This document shows positions 44,354 through 59,300 of a DNA stretch of 64,000 nt, in pieces. The notes below the pieces were generated by a model. That model had not been told where the DNA came from. It worked only from the letters and a program-made list of their open reading frames with translations, and made no database searches. Both the position numbers and the translations under genes were made by a program. Within the stretch, counting starts at the first letter, position 1; every line of letters begins with the position of its first letter. This DNA is from Prescottella agglutinans. Lineage in GTDB: Bacteria > Actinomycetota > Actinomycetes > Mycobacteriales > Mycobacteriaceae. The stretch spans positions 186,001 to 250,000 of the forward strand of contig NZ_RKLP01000010.1 in assembly GCF_004011865.1 (NCBI RefSeq). The letters run 5' to 3'.

Positions 44354-47300
44354 ATGTCTGCGGACCACTTGCCGGCTGCCCCCATGCCCGACGCGTCCGT
44401 CGCGGGTCTACCCATCACCGCGGCGCAGTCCGAGATCCTGGTCGCGCAGCAGTTGGATCCGCAGAGCACCGTCTACAACCTCTCCCTGGTCGTCGAGGCC
44501 ACCGGGCCCATCGACCTGGACCGTGCGGTCGAGGCGATCCGCCGGACCGTCGGCCACGCGGAGGCGCTGCACGTCCGGTTCCGGGTCGGCGAGGACCGGA
44601 CGCTGCGGCAGGTGCCGGTGCCGTCCGATGCGTGGCCGCTCGAGGTGGTCGACGTGCGCGACGCCGCCGATCCCGAGGCCGCCGCGCAGGAGTGGATGGA
44701 CCGGGACATGGCGGCCGTCGTCGACGTCACCGGCGACGACGCGCTGTTCGCGCATGCGCTGCTCCGCCTCGCCGACGACCACACCCTCTGGTACCAGCGC
44801 TACCACCACAGCATCGTCGACGGCTTCGGCATCTCGCTGATCGTCGCCGACATGGTCGCGCGCTACGACGATCCCGACCTCGAGTCGAAGGCGGGAGCGT
44901 GGGCGCTGCGCGACCTGGTCGACGCCGACGTCGACTACCGCGGTTCGGCGCGGTTCGAGGCCGACCGGGACTACTGGCTCGCCCAGATCCTCGACGCGCC
45001 CGAGCCGCCGCAGATCTGCGCGGGCGGCGCCGACGCCTCGGCCACGCCCGAGTCCACGACCGTCACGATCGACGCCGCCATCGCGGACGCGCTGTACGAG
45101 TTCGCGTCCGCCGCGGGAATCCGTCGCACCAGGCTGCCGATGGCGCTGATCGTCGCCTACATGCACCGCGTCACGGGCCTGCGGGACCTCACCGTCTCGG
45201 TGCCGATGGCCGCGCGCGTCGGCCGCGCGATGCGGCGCACCCCCGGCATGGCGTCGACGATCCTGCCGGTGACGTTCCACGTGGATCCGGGCGCCACCGT
45301 CGGCGACCTCGCGCGCGCGATCGACGCGCAACTGGTGGCGACGCTGCGGCACGGGCGTTTCCGCGGCGAGGACCTCGCCCGCGAGGTGCGCGCGATCGAC
45401 CCCGACCGGCGCGTGTTCGGTCCGGGCATCAACTCGATGATGTTCGAGCACGTGCTCGAGTTCGCCGGCCACCCCGCCCACATCCGCGGCTCGGTCACGG
45501 GGCCGGTCCAGGACCTCGACTTCTCGATCCAGGGCGGCGAGGACGGCGAACCGATCCGCATCGACCTGCGTGCCCCGGCCGGGCAGCGTGCGGAACTGCT
45601 GCGCCACGAGGAACGACTGGCGCACTTCGTGTCCCAGTTCCTGCGCAACCCGATGGCCGCCGTGGGTGCGCTCGAGCCGATGACCGACGACGAGCGCCGC
45701 CGCGTTCTGGTCGACTGGAACGACACCGCCGAACCCCAGCCGTCGCGCACCGTCCCGGAACTGTTCGCCGACGCCGTCCGACTGGATCCGGACGCCGAGG
45801 CTCTCGTGGCCGGCGATCGCCGACTGACGTACCGGGAGTTGTCGGAGCGCGTCGCCCAGCTGGCACACCACCTGCGCGATCGCGGTCTCCAGCCGGAAGA
45901 GGTTGTGGCCGTGGGTCTGCCGCGGTCCGCGGAGATGGTCGTCGGCCTGCTCGCGGTGCTGTGCGCGGGCGGGGCGTTCGTGCCGCTGGACCCGTCGTGG
46001 CCGCAGGAGCGCCGCGACTCCGTCCGCGCCGACGCCGCGGCCCGCCTGGTGCTCACCGGCCCGGGCGGGGTGGACGCCGGAACCGACTCGGTGCACGTCG
46101 ATCTCGCCGACTGGTCACACGGCGACCAGCCGACGGACCTGCCGGACGGTGACCTCGACGGCCGCCGTCTCGCCTACGTGATCTTCACGTCCGGCTCCAC
46201 CGGTCGGCCCAAGGGCGCGATGATCCGGCACGAGGCGATCTGTGCGCGCCTGTTGTGGCAGCGCGAACGCATCCTCGGGTTCGGTGCCGCCGACGCGTCG
46301 CTGTTCAAGGCGCCGCTGTCCTTCGACATCTCGGTCAACGAGATTCTGCTGCCGCTGGTGTCGGGTGGTCGGCTGATCGTCACCGAGCCGGGCGGCGAGC
46401 GCGACCCGCAGTACCTGCTCGATCTCATTGCCCGCGAGCGCGTCACGTTCGTGTACCTGGTGTCGTCGATGCTCGACGTCCTGCTGGACCTGGCCCGCGG
46501 CACCGACCTGCTGGCCGGGCTGCGGCACGTGTGGTGCGGCGGCGAGGTGCTCACCCCGGACCTGTTCGACCGGTTCCGTCGCCAGTTGTCGACGACGCTG
46601 TATCACGGGTACGGTCCGGCCGAGGCGACGATCGGTGTCTCGCACGTGATCTACCGCGACGACGCCGCCCGCATCGCGACGTCCATCGGCCGCCCCAACC
46701 CCAACACCCAGCTGTACGTTCTGGATTCGCAGTTGCGCCCGGTGCCGGAGGGCATCGGCGGCGAACTGTACGCGGGCGGCTATCTGCTGGGCCGCGGCTA
46801 CGTCGGCGCGCCCGGCCTCACCGCGGCGCGCTTCGTCGCGAACCCGTTCGGCGACGACGGTTCCCGGCTGTACCGCACCGGCGACCTGGCGCGTTGGAGC
46901 GCCGACGGCACCCTCGACTTCCTCGGCCGCGCCGACAACCAGGTGAAGATCCGCGGCATGCGCCTCGAACTCGAGGACGTCGAGGCCGCGCTCGCGTCCA
47001 GCCCGGACGTTCGGCACAGCGCCGTCCTGGTCCGCAAGACCCCGGCCGGCGCGAACTACCTTGCGGCGTACGTGGTTGCGGACGGCGACGGGCAACCCTC
47101 CGTCGACGCGCTGCGGGCGTGGGCGTCGGACAAGCTGCCGGAGTACATGGTGCCGTCGGCCTTCGTCGTCCTGGACGCGTTCCCGCTCACCCCGAACGGG
47201 AAGCTGGATCGCCGGGCGCTGCCGGAGCCCGACCTGGCCGCGGCGAGCGAGCACGTCGCGCCGCGCACCGCGCTCGAGTCTGCGCTGTGCGCGATGATCG

Positions 47301-50300
47301 CGGAGGTGCTCGGGCTCGAGCAGGTCGGTGTCACCGACGACTTCTTCGCCCTCGGCGGCGACAGCATCGTCGCGATCGCACTCGTCAACCAGGCGCGGCG
47401 CGAGGGCTTCTCGATCAGCGCGCGCGACATCTTCCAGCTCCGGACCGCTGCTGCGCTCGCGGCCGCGGTCGACGGCCGGGTCGAGGACGCCGCGGACACC
47501 GACGACGTCGCAGTGGGCGAGATCCCGGCCACGCCCGTCGTTGCGCGCGTGTGCGCCCCCGGCACCGACGTCCGCACCTTCCACCAGTGGGTATCGGTGC
47601 AGACCCCGGCCGGGCTCGACGAGGCGACCGCGACGGCAGCCCTGCAAGCAGTCGTCGACCGGCACGATGCGCTGCGCGCGCGGTGGAATCGGGAGACCGG
47701 GACGCTCGTGGTCCCGGAGACGGCGGCGCCGGTGACGATCCACGTGTCGGACGTGTCCGGCGACGTCGACGCCGCGGTGGCCGCCGACCGGGAGATCGTG
47801 GTCGACCTGCTCGATCCCGAGTCCGGGATCATGCTGCAGGCCGCCCTGTTCCACTGCGCTGACGCCCCGGGCCGGCTGCTGCTCGTCGCGCACCACCTCG
47901 TCGTGGACGGGGTGTCGTGGCGGATCCTGCTGGAGGACTTCGCACGTGCCGCGACCGCGATCCTCGCCGGCGCCGCCGAGCCGACGACCGGCTCGGCTGG
48001 TGTCGACCTGCCGCCGGTCGGGACGTCGCTGCGCCGGTGGGCGCAACTGTCGGACGAGCGCGCCCGGTCGGGCGCGTTCGACGACGAACTCGGCTACTGG
48101 CGGTCGGTGACGGCCCCCGGCACGCTCGAGATCGGCTCGCGTGCACTCGATCCCGCCACCGACACGTGGGCCACCGCGGACACCGCGACGGTCGAGACGA
48201 CCGCGGAGGTCGCCGCGCCGCTGCTCACCGAGGTGCCCGCCGCGTACCACGCTGGCGCGGGCGACGTCCTCGTCGCCGCGCTGGCGCTGGCGCTGCGCCG
48301 CTGGCGGGGCGGTGACGGCAGTGACCTCGACGTACTGGTGGACCTCGAGGGCCACGGTCGCGAGGAACACCTCGTGCGCCGGGCGGGCACCGCCCTGGAC
48401 GTCTCGCGCACGGCCGGTTGGTTCACCACTGTCTACCCGGTGCGACTCGATGTCGCACCGGACGACGTCCCGTCGGCGCTCAAGTCCGTCAAGGAACAGC
48501 TCCGCCGCGTCCCGAACAACGGATTCGGTTACGGCGCACTGCGATACCTGAACAACTCCGGTGGTGACCTGGCGACCGGTACCACGCCGCCGGTGCTGTT
48601 CAACTACCTCGGCCGGGTCGCGTCCGGCGCCGGCGTCGACTGGCTTCCCACCGCGACCGGCGGTGCCAGCGACCCGGCGATGCCGATCGGACACGCCCTC
48701 ACCGTCGACGTCATCGCGACCGACGGACCCGACGGGCCGACCCTGCACACCACGCTCAGCTGGGCCGACGGCGTGCTGTCGCGGGCCGAGGTCGACGAGT
48801 TCGCCGACCGCTGGCGCGCCGCGCTGCGCCAGATCGCCGCCGCCGTCGCCGACGGCGGCCACACCCCGTCCGACTTCCCGCTGGTGCCGCTGGCGCAGGT
48901 CGACGTCGACCACGTCGCGGAGGCCACGCCGACGTTGGCCGACATCCTGCCGACCACCCCGCTGCAGGACGGCATCTACTTCCACAGCGTCTACGAGCGC
49001 GACGGTGTCGCCGACACCGAACCCGACCCGTACGTGGTCCAGCAGATCGTCGAACTGACCGGCGAGGTGGACGCGGTCGCGCTGCACCGGGCGCTGCAGG
49101 GCGTCGTCGACCGGCACGCCGTGCTCCGGGCGGCGCTGCGCCCGCTCTCCGACGGCCGTGTGGTGCAGGTGGTCTCGGCGAGAGCGGACGTCCCGATGAC
49201 CGTGCTCGACCTGTCCGGCGACCCGGACCGGTCGGGCACCGTCGACCGCATGCTTGCCGCGGATCGGCTGCGCGGCTTCGACTTCGAGCGTCCACCGCTC
49301 GTGCGCTACACGCTCGTCCGGACCGAACCGGCGAAGTTCCTGCTGCTGCAGTCGATCCACCACGTGGTCGCCGACGGCTGGTCGGTGCCGGTGATGCTGC
49401 GGGAGCTGATGGCGCTCTACAGCCCGTCCGGCACCCCGCTCGCGTTGCCCGCGCCGGCGCCGTACCGGAACTACCTGGGATGGCTGGCGTCGCGTGACCG
49501 CGACGCGTCGCTCGAGGTGTGGCGCCAGGCGCTCGCCTTCGCGGACGAGCCGCCCACCCTGCCCTTCGCCCCCGCCGCGGGAGCGAAGGGCGTGCGCAGC
49601 GTGGAGGTCTCGCTGTCGGACACCGCGACCGCGGCGCTGGATCGGCTGGGCCGGGACCGCGGGCTGACCGTCAGCACGCTCGTCCACGGCGCGTGGGGTC
49701 TGCTGCTGGCGCGCCTCACCGGACGCCGCGACGTGCTGTTCGGGTCGACCGTGTCGGGCCGCGGCGGCGACCTACCCGGCATCGAATCCATGGTCGGACT
49801 GTTCATCAACACGGTGCCCGCCCGGCTGCGCCTGCGCCCCGACGAGACGGCCGCGGACGTCCTGGCGCGCTGGCAGTCCGAACAGTCGGCGCTGCTCGAG
49901 CACCAGTACGTGGGGCTCGGTGAACTGCGTCGCCTCACCGGTCTGCAGGAACTCTTCGAGACGCTCGTCGTGGTCGAGAACTACCCGATCGGGAGCACGG
50001 CCATCGCGGACCCGTCCGGCACCGTGCGGCTGACCGGCATCCGGTTCGACGAACATCCGCCGTACCCGCTCACGCTCATCGCCGTGCCCGGCGACCGGTT
50101 GCGGTTCGAGGTCAAGTACGACGCCGCCCGCGTCGGCGGTGCCACCGCCGCGCAGATGGCCGACGGACTCGCCGCCCTGCTGTCGGCGCTGCCGGAGGCG
50201 ATCGACCGCCCGGTCGCGGCGCTCGCGCTCGCCGGACGTCCCGCGCCGGCGCCGCGCACCGAGTTCCCGTCGACGACCGTGACCGCGCTGCTCGAGGAGC

Positions 50301-53300
50301 AGGCAGCGCGCACCCCCGAGGCCACGGCGGTGGTGTTCGAGGGTCGGTCGCTCACCTACCGGCAGCTGCACGAGCGGGCGAACCGGCTGGCGCACATGCT
50401 GATCGACCTCGGTGTCCGGCCGGAGGCGAAGGTGGCCGTCGCGCTGCCGCGGTCGCTCGAGCTGATGGTGGCGCTGCTCGCGGTCGGCAAGGCCGGCGGC
50501 GCCTACGTGCCCCTCGACACCGGCTACCCGGCCGAGCGGCTCGCGTACATGCTCGACGACTCGGCCCCGGTGTGCGTGCTGACGACCGCTGCGGTCGCCG
50601 CGGCCCTCCCGCAGGGCGGTGCCGAGACGATCCGGGTCGACGAGATCGACCTGGACGGCTACCCAGTCGAGCGCCCGGAGGTCGCACCGTCGCCGCAGCA
50701 CCCGGCGTACGTGATCTACACGTCCGGCTCCACCGGACGGCCCAAGGGTGTCGTCGTCCCGCACGTGGGTTTGGTAAACCGCCTGCTGTGGATGCAGACG
50801 TTCCGGCCGATCCTCGGCACCGACCGCGTGCTGCAGAAGACCCCGTCGAGCTTCGACGTCTCGGTACCCGAGTTCTTCGGGCCGCTCCTGGCCGGTGCCA
50901 CGCTCGTCCTCGCGCGCCCCGACGGCCACCGCGATCCGGAGTACCTGGCCGAGTTGATCGTCGACGAGCGGATCACCCGGGCCCACTTCGTGCCGTCGAT
51001 GCTCGAACTGTTCCTCGCCGAGCCCAAGGCCCGCGCCTGCGCGGGGCTGCGCGTGGTCGCCGCCAGCGGGGAGGCGCTGCCGCTGTCGGTGGCACGCCGG
51101 TTCGCGGACGTGCTGCCCGGGGCTCTGCTCGACAACCTCTACGGCCCCACCGAGGCGTCGGTGGAGGTCAGCTTCGCGGCGGCCGTGCAGGACCTGCCGA
51201 CCACCGCCGCGGCCGTCCCGATCGGCCTCCCGGTCTCGAACACCGGTCTGTACGTGCTGGATCCGTACCTGCAGTCCGTCGTCGACGGCGGCACGGGAGA
51301 GCTCTATCTCGCGGGCCCGCAGCTGGCGCGCGGATACCTCGGTCGGCCCGACGTCACCGCCGACCGCTTCGTCGCCGATCCGTTCGGCGCGCCCGGCGAG
51401 CGCATGTACCGCACCGGCGACATCGTGCGCCGGGGCGCAAACGGCGCGATCGAGTACCTGGGTCGGGCCGACGACCAGGTGAAGCTGCGCGGCTTCCGCA
51501 TCGAGCTGGGGGAGATCGAGGCCCAGCTGGCCTCGCACCCCGAGGTGGCCCACGCGGCGGCGGTGATCCGGGAGGATATCCCCGGCCACCAGCAGCTCGT
51601 CGGCTACCTCGTCGCCGACCCCGCGCTCGACACCGAGGCTGTCCGCCGACACGTCGGAAGGGCGTTGCCGGAGTTCATGGTGCCGACCGCGCTGGTCGTG
51701 GTCGAGGCGCTGCCGCTCAGCCCGAGTGGCAAGCTCGACCGACGGGCGCTGCCCGCGCCGACCGTCCAGAACCGCACGAGCACGGACGGTTCGGCTCCGA
51801 GCGGCCGCTCCGCCGTGGTCGCCGGTCTGGTTGCCGAGGTCCTCGGCCGCGACACGGTCGGGGAGGACGACGACTTCTTCGCGCTCGGCGGCGACAGCAT
51901 CCTCGCGATCCGCCTGGTGAACCTCGCTCGCCGCGAGGGCATCTCGATCACCCCGCGGCAGATCTTCGAGCAGCGCACCGCGCGGGAACTGGCGCGGCTG
52001 ATCGGCGACACCGGGACATCGGCCGACGAGAGCGCGCCGACCCGCGCACCGATCACCACCACCGGCGACACCCTGCCCATGCCGGTCGTACACCGGCTCT
52101 CGGAGTGGAGCGGTGGAACGGACCGCTTCAACCAGGCCGTGCTGCTGCACAGCCCCGCCGGATCGACGGCCGAGAACATCACGACCGCACTGCAGTCCGT
52201 CCTCGACCACCACGACGGGCTGCGGCAGTGCCTGACCCGGCACGCGCCGGGGGTGTGGTCGCTGCACATCGCCGAGCGCGGCACCGTCGCGCCGTCGCTG
52301 CGCCGCGTGGACGTCAGCGGTCACGACGAAGCGCAGTTGCGTGCGGTGATCGGGACCGAGTCGGCGGCCGCGGCCGACCGCCTCGATCCTGCGTCCGGCG
52401 CGGTCGTCGAGGCCGTGTGGTTCGACGCCGGCGAGCACGATCTCGGACGCCTGCTGCTGGTCGCCCACCACCTCGTCGTCGACGGCGTCTCGTGGCGGGT
52501 GCTGCTCGAGGACCTGCCGATGGCGTGGGTGGCGGCCCGGTCCGATCTACCCGCCGCGCTCGACCCCGTCGGCACCTCGCTGAAGGAGTACGCGGAGATC
52601 GTCACCGCGCACGCCCAGCAGCCCGCCCGGCTGGGTGAACTGGCGCACTGGCGTGAGATCACCTCTTCCGGAGCCGAACTCGTGCCGTCGGCGCAGGGTG
52701 ACGCCACGATCGGCACCGGATCGAGCCGCACCGTGCGACTGACTGTCGCCGACACCGAGGCCGTGCTGACCGCCGTGCCCGCGCTCGCGCACGCCGACGT
52801 CACCGACGTCCTGGTGACCGCGCTGCGCATCGCCGTGACTCGTTGGTTCGCCGAGCAGGGACGCGCGTCGGACCTGCTGGTCGATCTCGAACGGCACGGT
52901 CGCGAGGAGTTGTCGGCCGGTGTCGACCTGTCCCGCACCGTCGGCTGGTTCACCAACATCACCCCGGTGCGCCTGCCCGGCGGCAGCGACGGCGTCCAGG
53001 CACTCAAGTCGGTCAAGGAGGCGCTGCGCGCCGCGCCGAACGGCGGCATCGGCTACGGCATGCTGCGGTACACCAACGCCCGCACCGCCGGGATGCTGGC
53101 CGCGGGTGCATCGGCGCAGGTGCTGTTCAACTACCTGGGCCGGATGCCCGCCGGCCTCGTCGGGCCGTGGAGCACGGCGCCCGAAACCGACGTCCTGGCA
53201 ACCGAACCCGACGCCGACATGGGCGGTCCGTACCGGCTGCTCGTCAACGCGCTGTGCGAGGACACCCCGGACGGGCCCGTGCTGAGCGCGGTGTTCGGCT

Positions 53301-56300
53301 GGTCCGAGCCGGACCTGTCCGCCGCGGATGCCCGCGCCCTGAGCGACGGTTGGGCGGCGGCGCTGAGCGAACTGGCCGTCCTCGCCTCGCAGCACGACGG
53401 GCCCGCCGCGCTCACCCCGTCCGACGTTCCGCTGACCGCCCTCACCCAGGGCGAGATCGACACCGTCGTCGACGCCGCTCCCACGGCCGTCGAGACCATC
53501 TGGCCGCTGTCGCCGCTGCAGGAGGGCCTGTACTTCCAGGCCGGAATCGCCGACGGCGCCGACATCTACACCGCCCAGTTCTCGCTGGACTTCGACCGGC
53601 ACCTCGACCTGGAGCGACTGGCCGCCGCGATCCGCACCCTGCAGCGCCGCAACCCGACGCTGCGTGCCGGATTCGCCAGTGCCGGACTGAGCGCGCCGGT
53701 GCAGTTCGTCACCGCCGGACTCGACGTCCCGATCACCGAGGTGGACCTGCGCGACCTCGACGACGCCGCCCGGGAGGACCGGGCCGCGCAGTTGATGCTC
53801 GCGGATCGGCTCACCCCGTTCGACCTCGCGGCGCCGCCGCTGTGGCGCGCGCTGGTGCTGCGCCTCGGCGAGGACCGCGACCGCCTGGTGATCAACCGCC
53901 AGTTCCTGCTGTGGGACGGCTGGTCCAACGGCCTCGTCGTCAGCCAACTCCTCGCGCTGTACGAGACCGGTGGCGACGACACCGGATTCGTCACGCCCGA
54001 CGGCGGATTCGACGACTACCTGTCCTGGCTCGCCGGCCGCGACGGTGACGCCGCCCGCGCCGCGTGGGAGCGGACGCTCTCCGGGCTCGCCGAACCGACG
54101 TTGCTGGCGCGGCGGACCGGCGCACCCGCCGGCCTGCCCGACCGCCGTGATGCGGTGCTCTCCCGCGAACTCGGCGAGCGCCTGCGTGCCCAGGCGACAC
54201 GGGCGGGTGTCACGTTCAACGCGATCCTGAACGCGGCGCTCGGGCTGGTGCTCGCCGGTGCCACCGGTCGGGGCGATGTCGTGTTCGGCACGACGGTCGC
54301 CGGCCGGCCGCCGGAGGTGCCGGGAATCGATTCCGTGGTCGGCATGTTCCTCAACACCGTGCCGGTGCGGATGTCGCTGCAGCCGAACGAGTCCGTCGCC
54401 GATCTCATGCGCCGCACCCAGTCCGAGCGGCTCGAACTGATGCCGCACGACTATCTCGGCCTCGCCGCGATCCAGCGGACGAGCGAGCACCGGGAACTGT
54501 TCGACGTGCTGTACGTGCTGCAGAACTTCGTCGACGAGAACCAGGTGTCCGCGCTGCACTCCGCGCACGACATCAGCGGCGGCGACAGCATCGACCACAC
54601 GCACTACCCGCTCACGGTGGTCGTCACGCCCGGCGCCGAGACCAAGGTGAAGTTCGAGTTCCACCCCGACAAGGTGGCGGCGTCGGACGCCGAACGGATG
54701 CTCGAGTCCTTCGTCGGACTCCTCGAACAGTTCGCCGGGGACCTCGACGTGCTCGTCGGCCGGACGAACACGCTCACCCCCGCCGACCGCGCCCTGCTCG
54801 CGGTCCGGCAGGTCGAGACCGATCACCCGGTGCCGGAGCGGACGATCGCGGACCTGTTCGCCGAGACCGCGCAGCGGATCCCGGACGCCACCGCGCTGGT
54901 GTTCGGCGACGTCTCCGTCGCCTACGCCGATCTCGACGCCCGGATCAACCGGATGGCGCGGGTGTTGCTCGCGCACGGCGCCGGTCCGGAGAGGATCGTC
55001 GCGCTCGCGCTGCCGCGGTCGGTGGAGACCGTCGTCGCGCTGTTCGCGGTGCTGCGGACCGGTGCCGCGTATCTGCCGCTCGAGCTGGACCACCCGGCCG
55101 AGCGTCTGGTGGGGATGCTCGACGACGCCCGCCCGGTCACGATGGTGACCACCGCGGCGGTCGCCGAAAGCCTCTCGGCGGCAACGGTCGACGCGATCGT
55201 CCTCGACGACGCGACGGTTCGCGACACGCTCGGCGCCGCCGACGGGTCCGCGCTCCCCGGCGCCGAACTCGGCGGCTTCGCGCCCGGCACCCCGGGCCGC
55301 ATGGACCATCCCGCCTACGTGATCTACACGTCCGGCTCCACCGGCCGACCCAAGGGTGTCGTGACGCCGTACCGCGGCCTGACGAACATGCAGTACAACC
55401 ACCGCGAGGCGATCTTCGACCCGGTCGTGCGCGGGGAGGACGGCCGCACGCTGCGCATCGCGCACACCGTGTCGTTCGCGTTCGACATGTCGTGGGAGGA
55501 GTTGCTGTGGCTCGTGGAGGGCCACGAGGTGCACATCTGCGACGAGACGCTGCGGCGGGACGCGCGGGCACTGGTCGCGTACGGCGACGAACACGAGATC
55601 GACGTCGTGAACGTGACGCCCACGTACGCGCGGCACCTCATCGAGGAGGGCCTGCTCGACGACGGTCCCGGCCGGCACCGGCCGCCGCTGGTCCTGCTCG
55701 GCGGCGAGGCCGTCTCCGATCACGTGTGGGACACGTTGCGCGACACCGACGGCACGTGCGGCTACAACCTGTACGGGCCCACCGAGTACACGATCAACAC
55801 GCTCGGCGGCGGGACGATGGACAGCGCGACCCCGACGGTGGGGCGCCCGATCTGGAACACCGTCGCCCACATCCTCGACGGCTGGCTCCGGCCCGTCGCC
55901 GACGGGGTGCCCGGCGAGCTGTACATCTCCGGTGTCGGGCTCGCACGCGGCTACCTCGACCGGTTCGGACTGACCGCCGAGCGGTTCGTCGCCGACCCGA
56001 TCGTGGGCGGGGGTGCGCGGATGTACCGCACCGGCGACCTCGTCCGCCGCGGCGTCGACGGCAACATCGACTTCCTCGGCCGCACCGACGATCAGGTGAA
56101 GATCCGTGGTCACCGCGTGGAACTGGGCGAGGTGGAATCCGTGCTGGCCGCGCACGACGCGGTGCGGCAGGCCGCCGTGATCGCGGACGCCGGTCCGGGC
56201 GGAATCAAGCGTCTGGTCGCCTACGTCGTGCCGGGGCGCGAGGGCGCGGCCGACGACGTTGCAGCCCACGCCCGGAAGGTGTTGCCGGACTACATGGTTC

Positions 56301-59300
56301 CGGTTGCGTTCCTGGCGGTCGACTCGTTGCCGATGACCGTCAACGGCAAGCTCGACGTCCGGGCGCTGCCGTCGGTGGACACGGTGCTCGGGCAGGGCAG
56401 CGGTGAGTCCCGCGCGCCGCGGGACGCCGTCGAGGAGACCCTGTGCCGCCTGTTCGGCGAGGTGCTCGAGTTGGCCGTCGACCTCGGGATCGACGACAAC
56501 TTCTTCGACCTCGGCGGCCACTCGCTGCTCGCGACCCGGCTGATCAGCCGGGCACGTGCGGAACTGTCCACAGAACTGACGATGCGCGACCTGTTCGAGG
56601 CGCCCACCGTCGCCGAACTCGCGGAGCGAGTCGCGGGCCGATCCGACTCGATCCGCCCGCTCCTGGTCGCGGGGGAGCGGCCCGAGCAATTGCCGCTCTC
56701 GCCGGCGCAGCAGCGGCTCTGGCTGATCCAGCAGATCGAGAAGGACACGGCCGAGTCCGCCAGTTCGTACAACTTCCCGATCGTGCTGCGCCTGCGCGGC
56801 GACCTCGACCCGGCCGCGTTCACCGAGGCCCTCGCCGACGTCGTCGCGCGGCACGAGGTGCTGCGCACCGTGTTCGGTGACCACGACGGCGAACCGGTCC
56901 AGGTGATCCTCGCCGACGCACGTCCCGAGGTGACCGTCGTCGAGGCGGCTCCGGAGGAGGCGGCCGCGCTGGTGGCCGCCGCGGTCGGACGCCCGTTCGA
57001 CCTGGCCACCGAGATTCCCGTGCGCGCCACGGTGATCCGCGTCGGTGATCGCGAGCAGGTGCTCGCCCTGGTCCTGCACCACATCGCCACCGACGAGTGG
57101 TCGGACCGGCCGTTCCTGCGTGACCTGATGGTCGCGTACGGGGCACGCACGCAGGGTGCGGAGCCGCAATGGACTCCGTTGCCGGTGCAGTACGCCGACT
57201 TCACGTTGTGGCAGCGGGCGCTGCTCGGTGACTCGTCCGACGGCGACTCGCTGATCAGCCGCCAGCTCGACTACTGGGCCGGCGTGCTCGACGACGCGCC
57301 CGAGGAACTGGTGCTGCCGGCCGACCGCACTCGACCCGCGCGACCCAGCTTCGTCGGTGGCGCAATCGAACTCGATCTCGACACCGAGACCACCGTGGCG
57401 CTGCGGGCGCTGGCCCGCGAGCACGGCGCGAGCATGTTCATGGTCCTGCATGCCGCGTCGGCCACCCTGCTGCAGCGGCTCGGTGCCGGCGACGATCTGC
57501 CGCTGGGTGCGCCGGTGGCCGGGCGGGCGGAGCCGGGGCTCGACGAGTTGGTCGGCTTCTTCGTCAACACCGTGGTGCTCCGCACCGACGTCTCCGGTGA
57601 CCCGACGTTCGCGGATCTGCTGGCGCGGGTCAGGGAGCTCGACCTGGCGGCGTTCTCGCACGCCGACGTGCCGTTCGAGGCTGTCGTCGAGCGCCTCAAC
57701 CCGGCGCGCACGCTGGCCCGGAATCCGCTGTTCCAGGTGATGGTCGGCTACCACAGCCGTACCGCAGACCCGGCGCCGTCGGCCGACCTGGCGCTCGCAC
57801 CGGTGTCGATCGAGGAGCGCACCGCCAAGTTCGACCTGGTGTTCAACTGGACGGAGTTCCTGGACGAGGACCGCGTGCAGTTGCGCCTCGAGTACAGCGC
57901 CGACCTGTTCGACGGGGACTCCGCCGACCGCATGGCCCGCCGCCAGATCGCGGTCCTCGGGGCCGTCGCCGCGGATCCCGCGACACGGGTGTCCGACGTC
58001 GACGTGTTCCTCTCCGGCGAGCGCGACGCGGTGCTGCGCGAGTTCAACGACACCGCACGTCCGGTCGAGGAGCTGACGCTGCCACAGGCGTTCGACCGGT
58101 GGGCGCGGGAGACGCCCGACGCGGTGGCCGTCGCGGACCGGGACGGTGAGGCGACGTTCGCCGAACTCGACAAGCGTTCCCGTCGGATCTCGGCGGTGCT
58201 CGCGGCGCGCGGGGTCCGCACCGAAAGCGTGGTGGGCCTGGCCGTTCCGCGTTCGATCGACATGGTGGCGTCGGTGCTCGCAGTGCTGCGCCTGGGCGCG
58301 GCGTACCTGCCGCTCGACCTGACCCACCCCGAGGACCGCATCTCGTACATGCTCGAGGACTCCGGTGCCGGGATCCTGCTGACGACGTCGTCGGAGTCGG
58401 CGCGCATCGCCGCGGCGGGCCTCGAGCGGGTCCTGCTCGACGATCCCCTCGTGATCGCCGAAACCTACGGTCGCGCAACCGACGGACTGCCGACGCCGCC
58501 GGCCGGACTCGACCACGCCGCGTACGTGATCTACACCTCGGGCTCGACGGGACGGCCCAAGGGCGCGGTGCTGCCGCACGAGGGCATCATGAGCCTGGTC
58601 GCCACGGCCGAGGACCGGATGAAGCTGACGACCGGATCGGTGGTCATGCAGTTCGCGTCCGTCGGCTTCGACGTCGCGGTGTTCGAGTTGTCGATGGCGC
58701 TGTGCACCGGTTCGACGCTGGTGATCATCCCGGAGGAGGCGCGGGTCGCCGGTCCGGAACTCACCGACTTCATGCACGAACGGAACGTCACGCACGCGAT
58801 CCTGCCGCCGTCGCTCATGGCCGCGCTGCCGCCGGGATGCCTGGTGCCGGAGGGCTGCACGGTCCTCGTCGGCACCGAGACGGTGCCGCCGGACCTGATC
58901 GGGCGGTGGGCCGAGCGGCTGAATCTGCTGGCCGCGTACGGATTGACCGAGGCGACCGTCAACAACACCCTGTGGCAGGCACAGCCGGGGTGGACGCAGT
59001 CGGTGCCCATCGGCATCCCCGACCCCAACGAGCAGGCGTTCGTGCTCGACGACCTCCTGCGCCCGGTGCCTCCGGGCGTGCCGGGCGAGTTGTACATCGC
59101 CGGGCGCGGTCTGGCCCGCGGCTACCTCGGCAGGCCGGCGCTCACGGCGGGCCGGTTCGTCGCCAATCCGTTCGGCCCCGGACGCATGTACCGCACCGGT
59201 GACCGTGCGCGGTGGCGCACCGACGGGAACATCGACTTCCTGGGTCGCGTCGACGACCAGGTGAAGATCCGCGGATTCCGCATCGAACTCGGCGAGATCA

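Noticed and set aside
46115-49687. Minus-strand open frame of about 1,190 codons within the NRPS
   Set aside because: Shadow of modules 1 and 2; no recognisable motif and biased composition.
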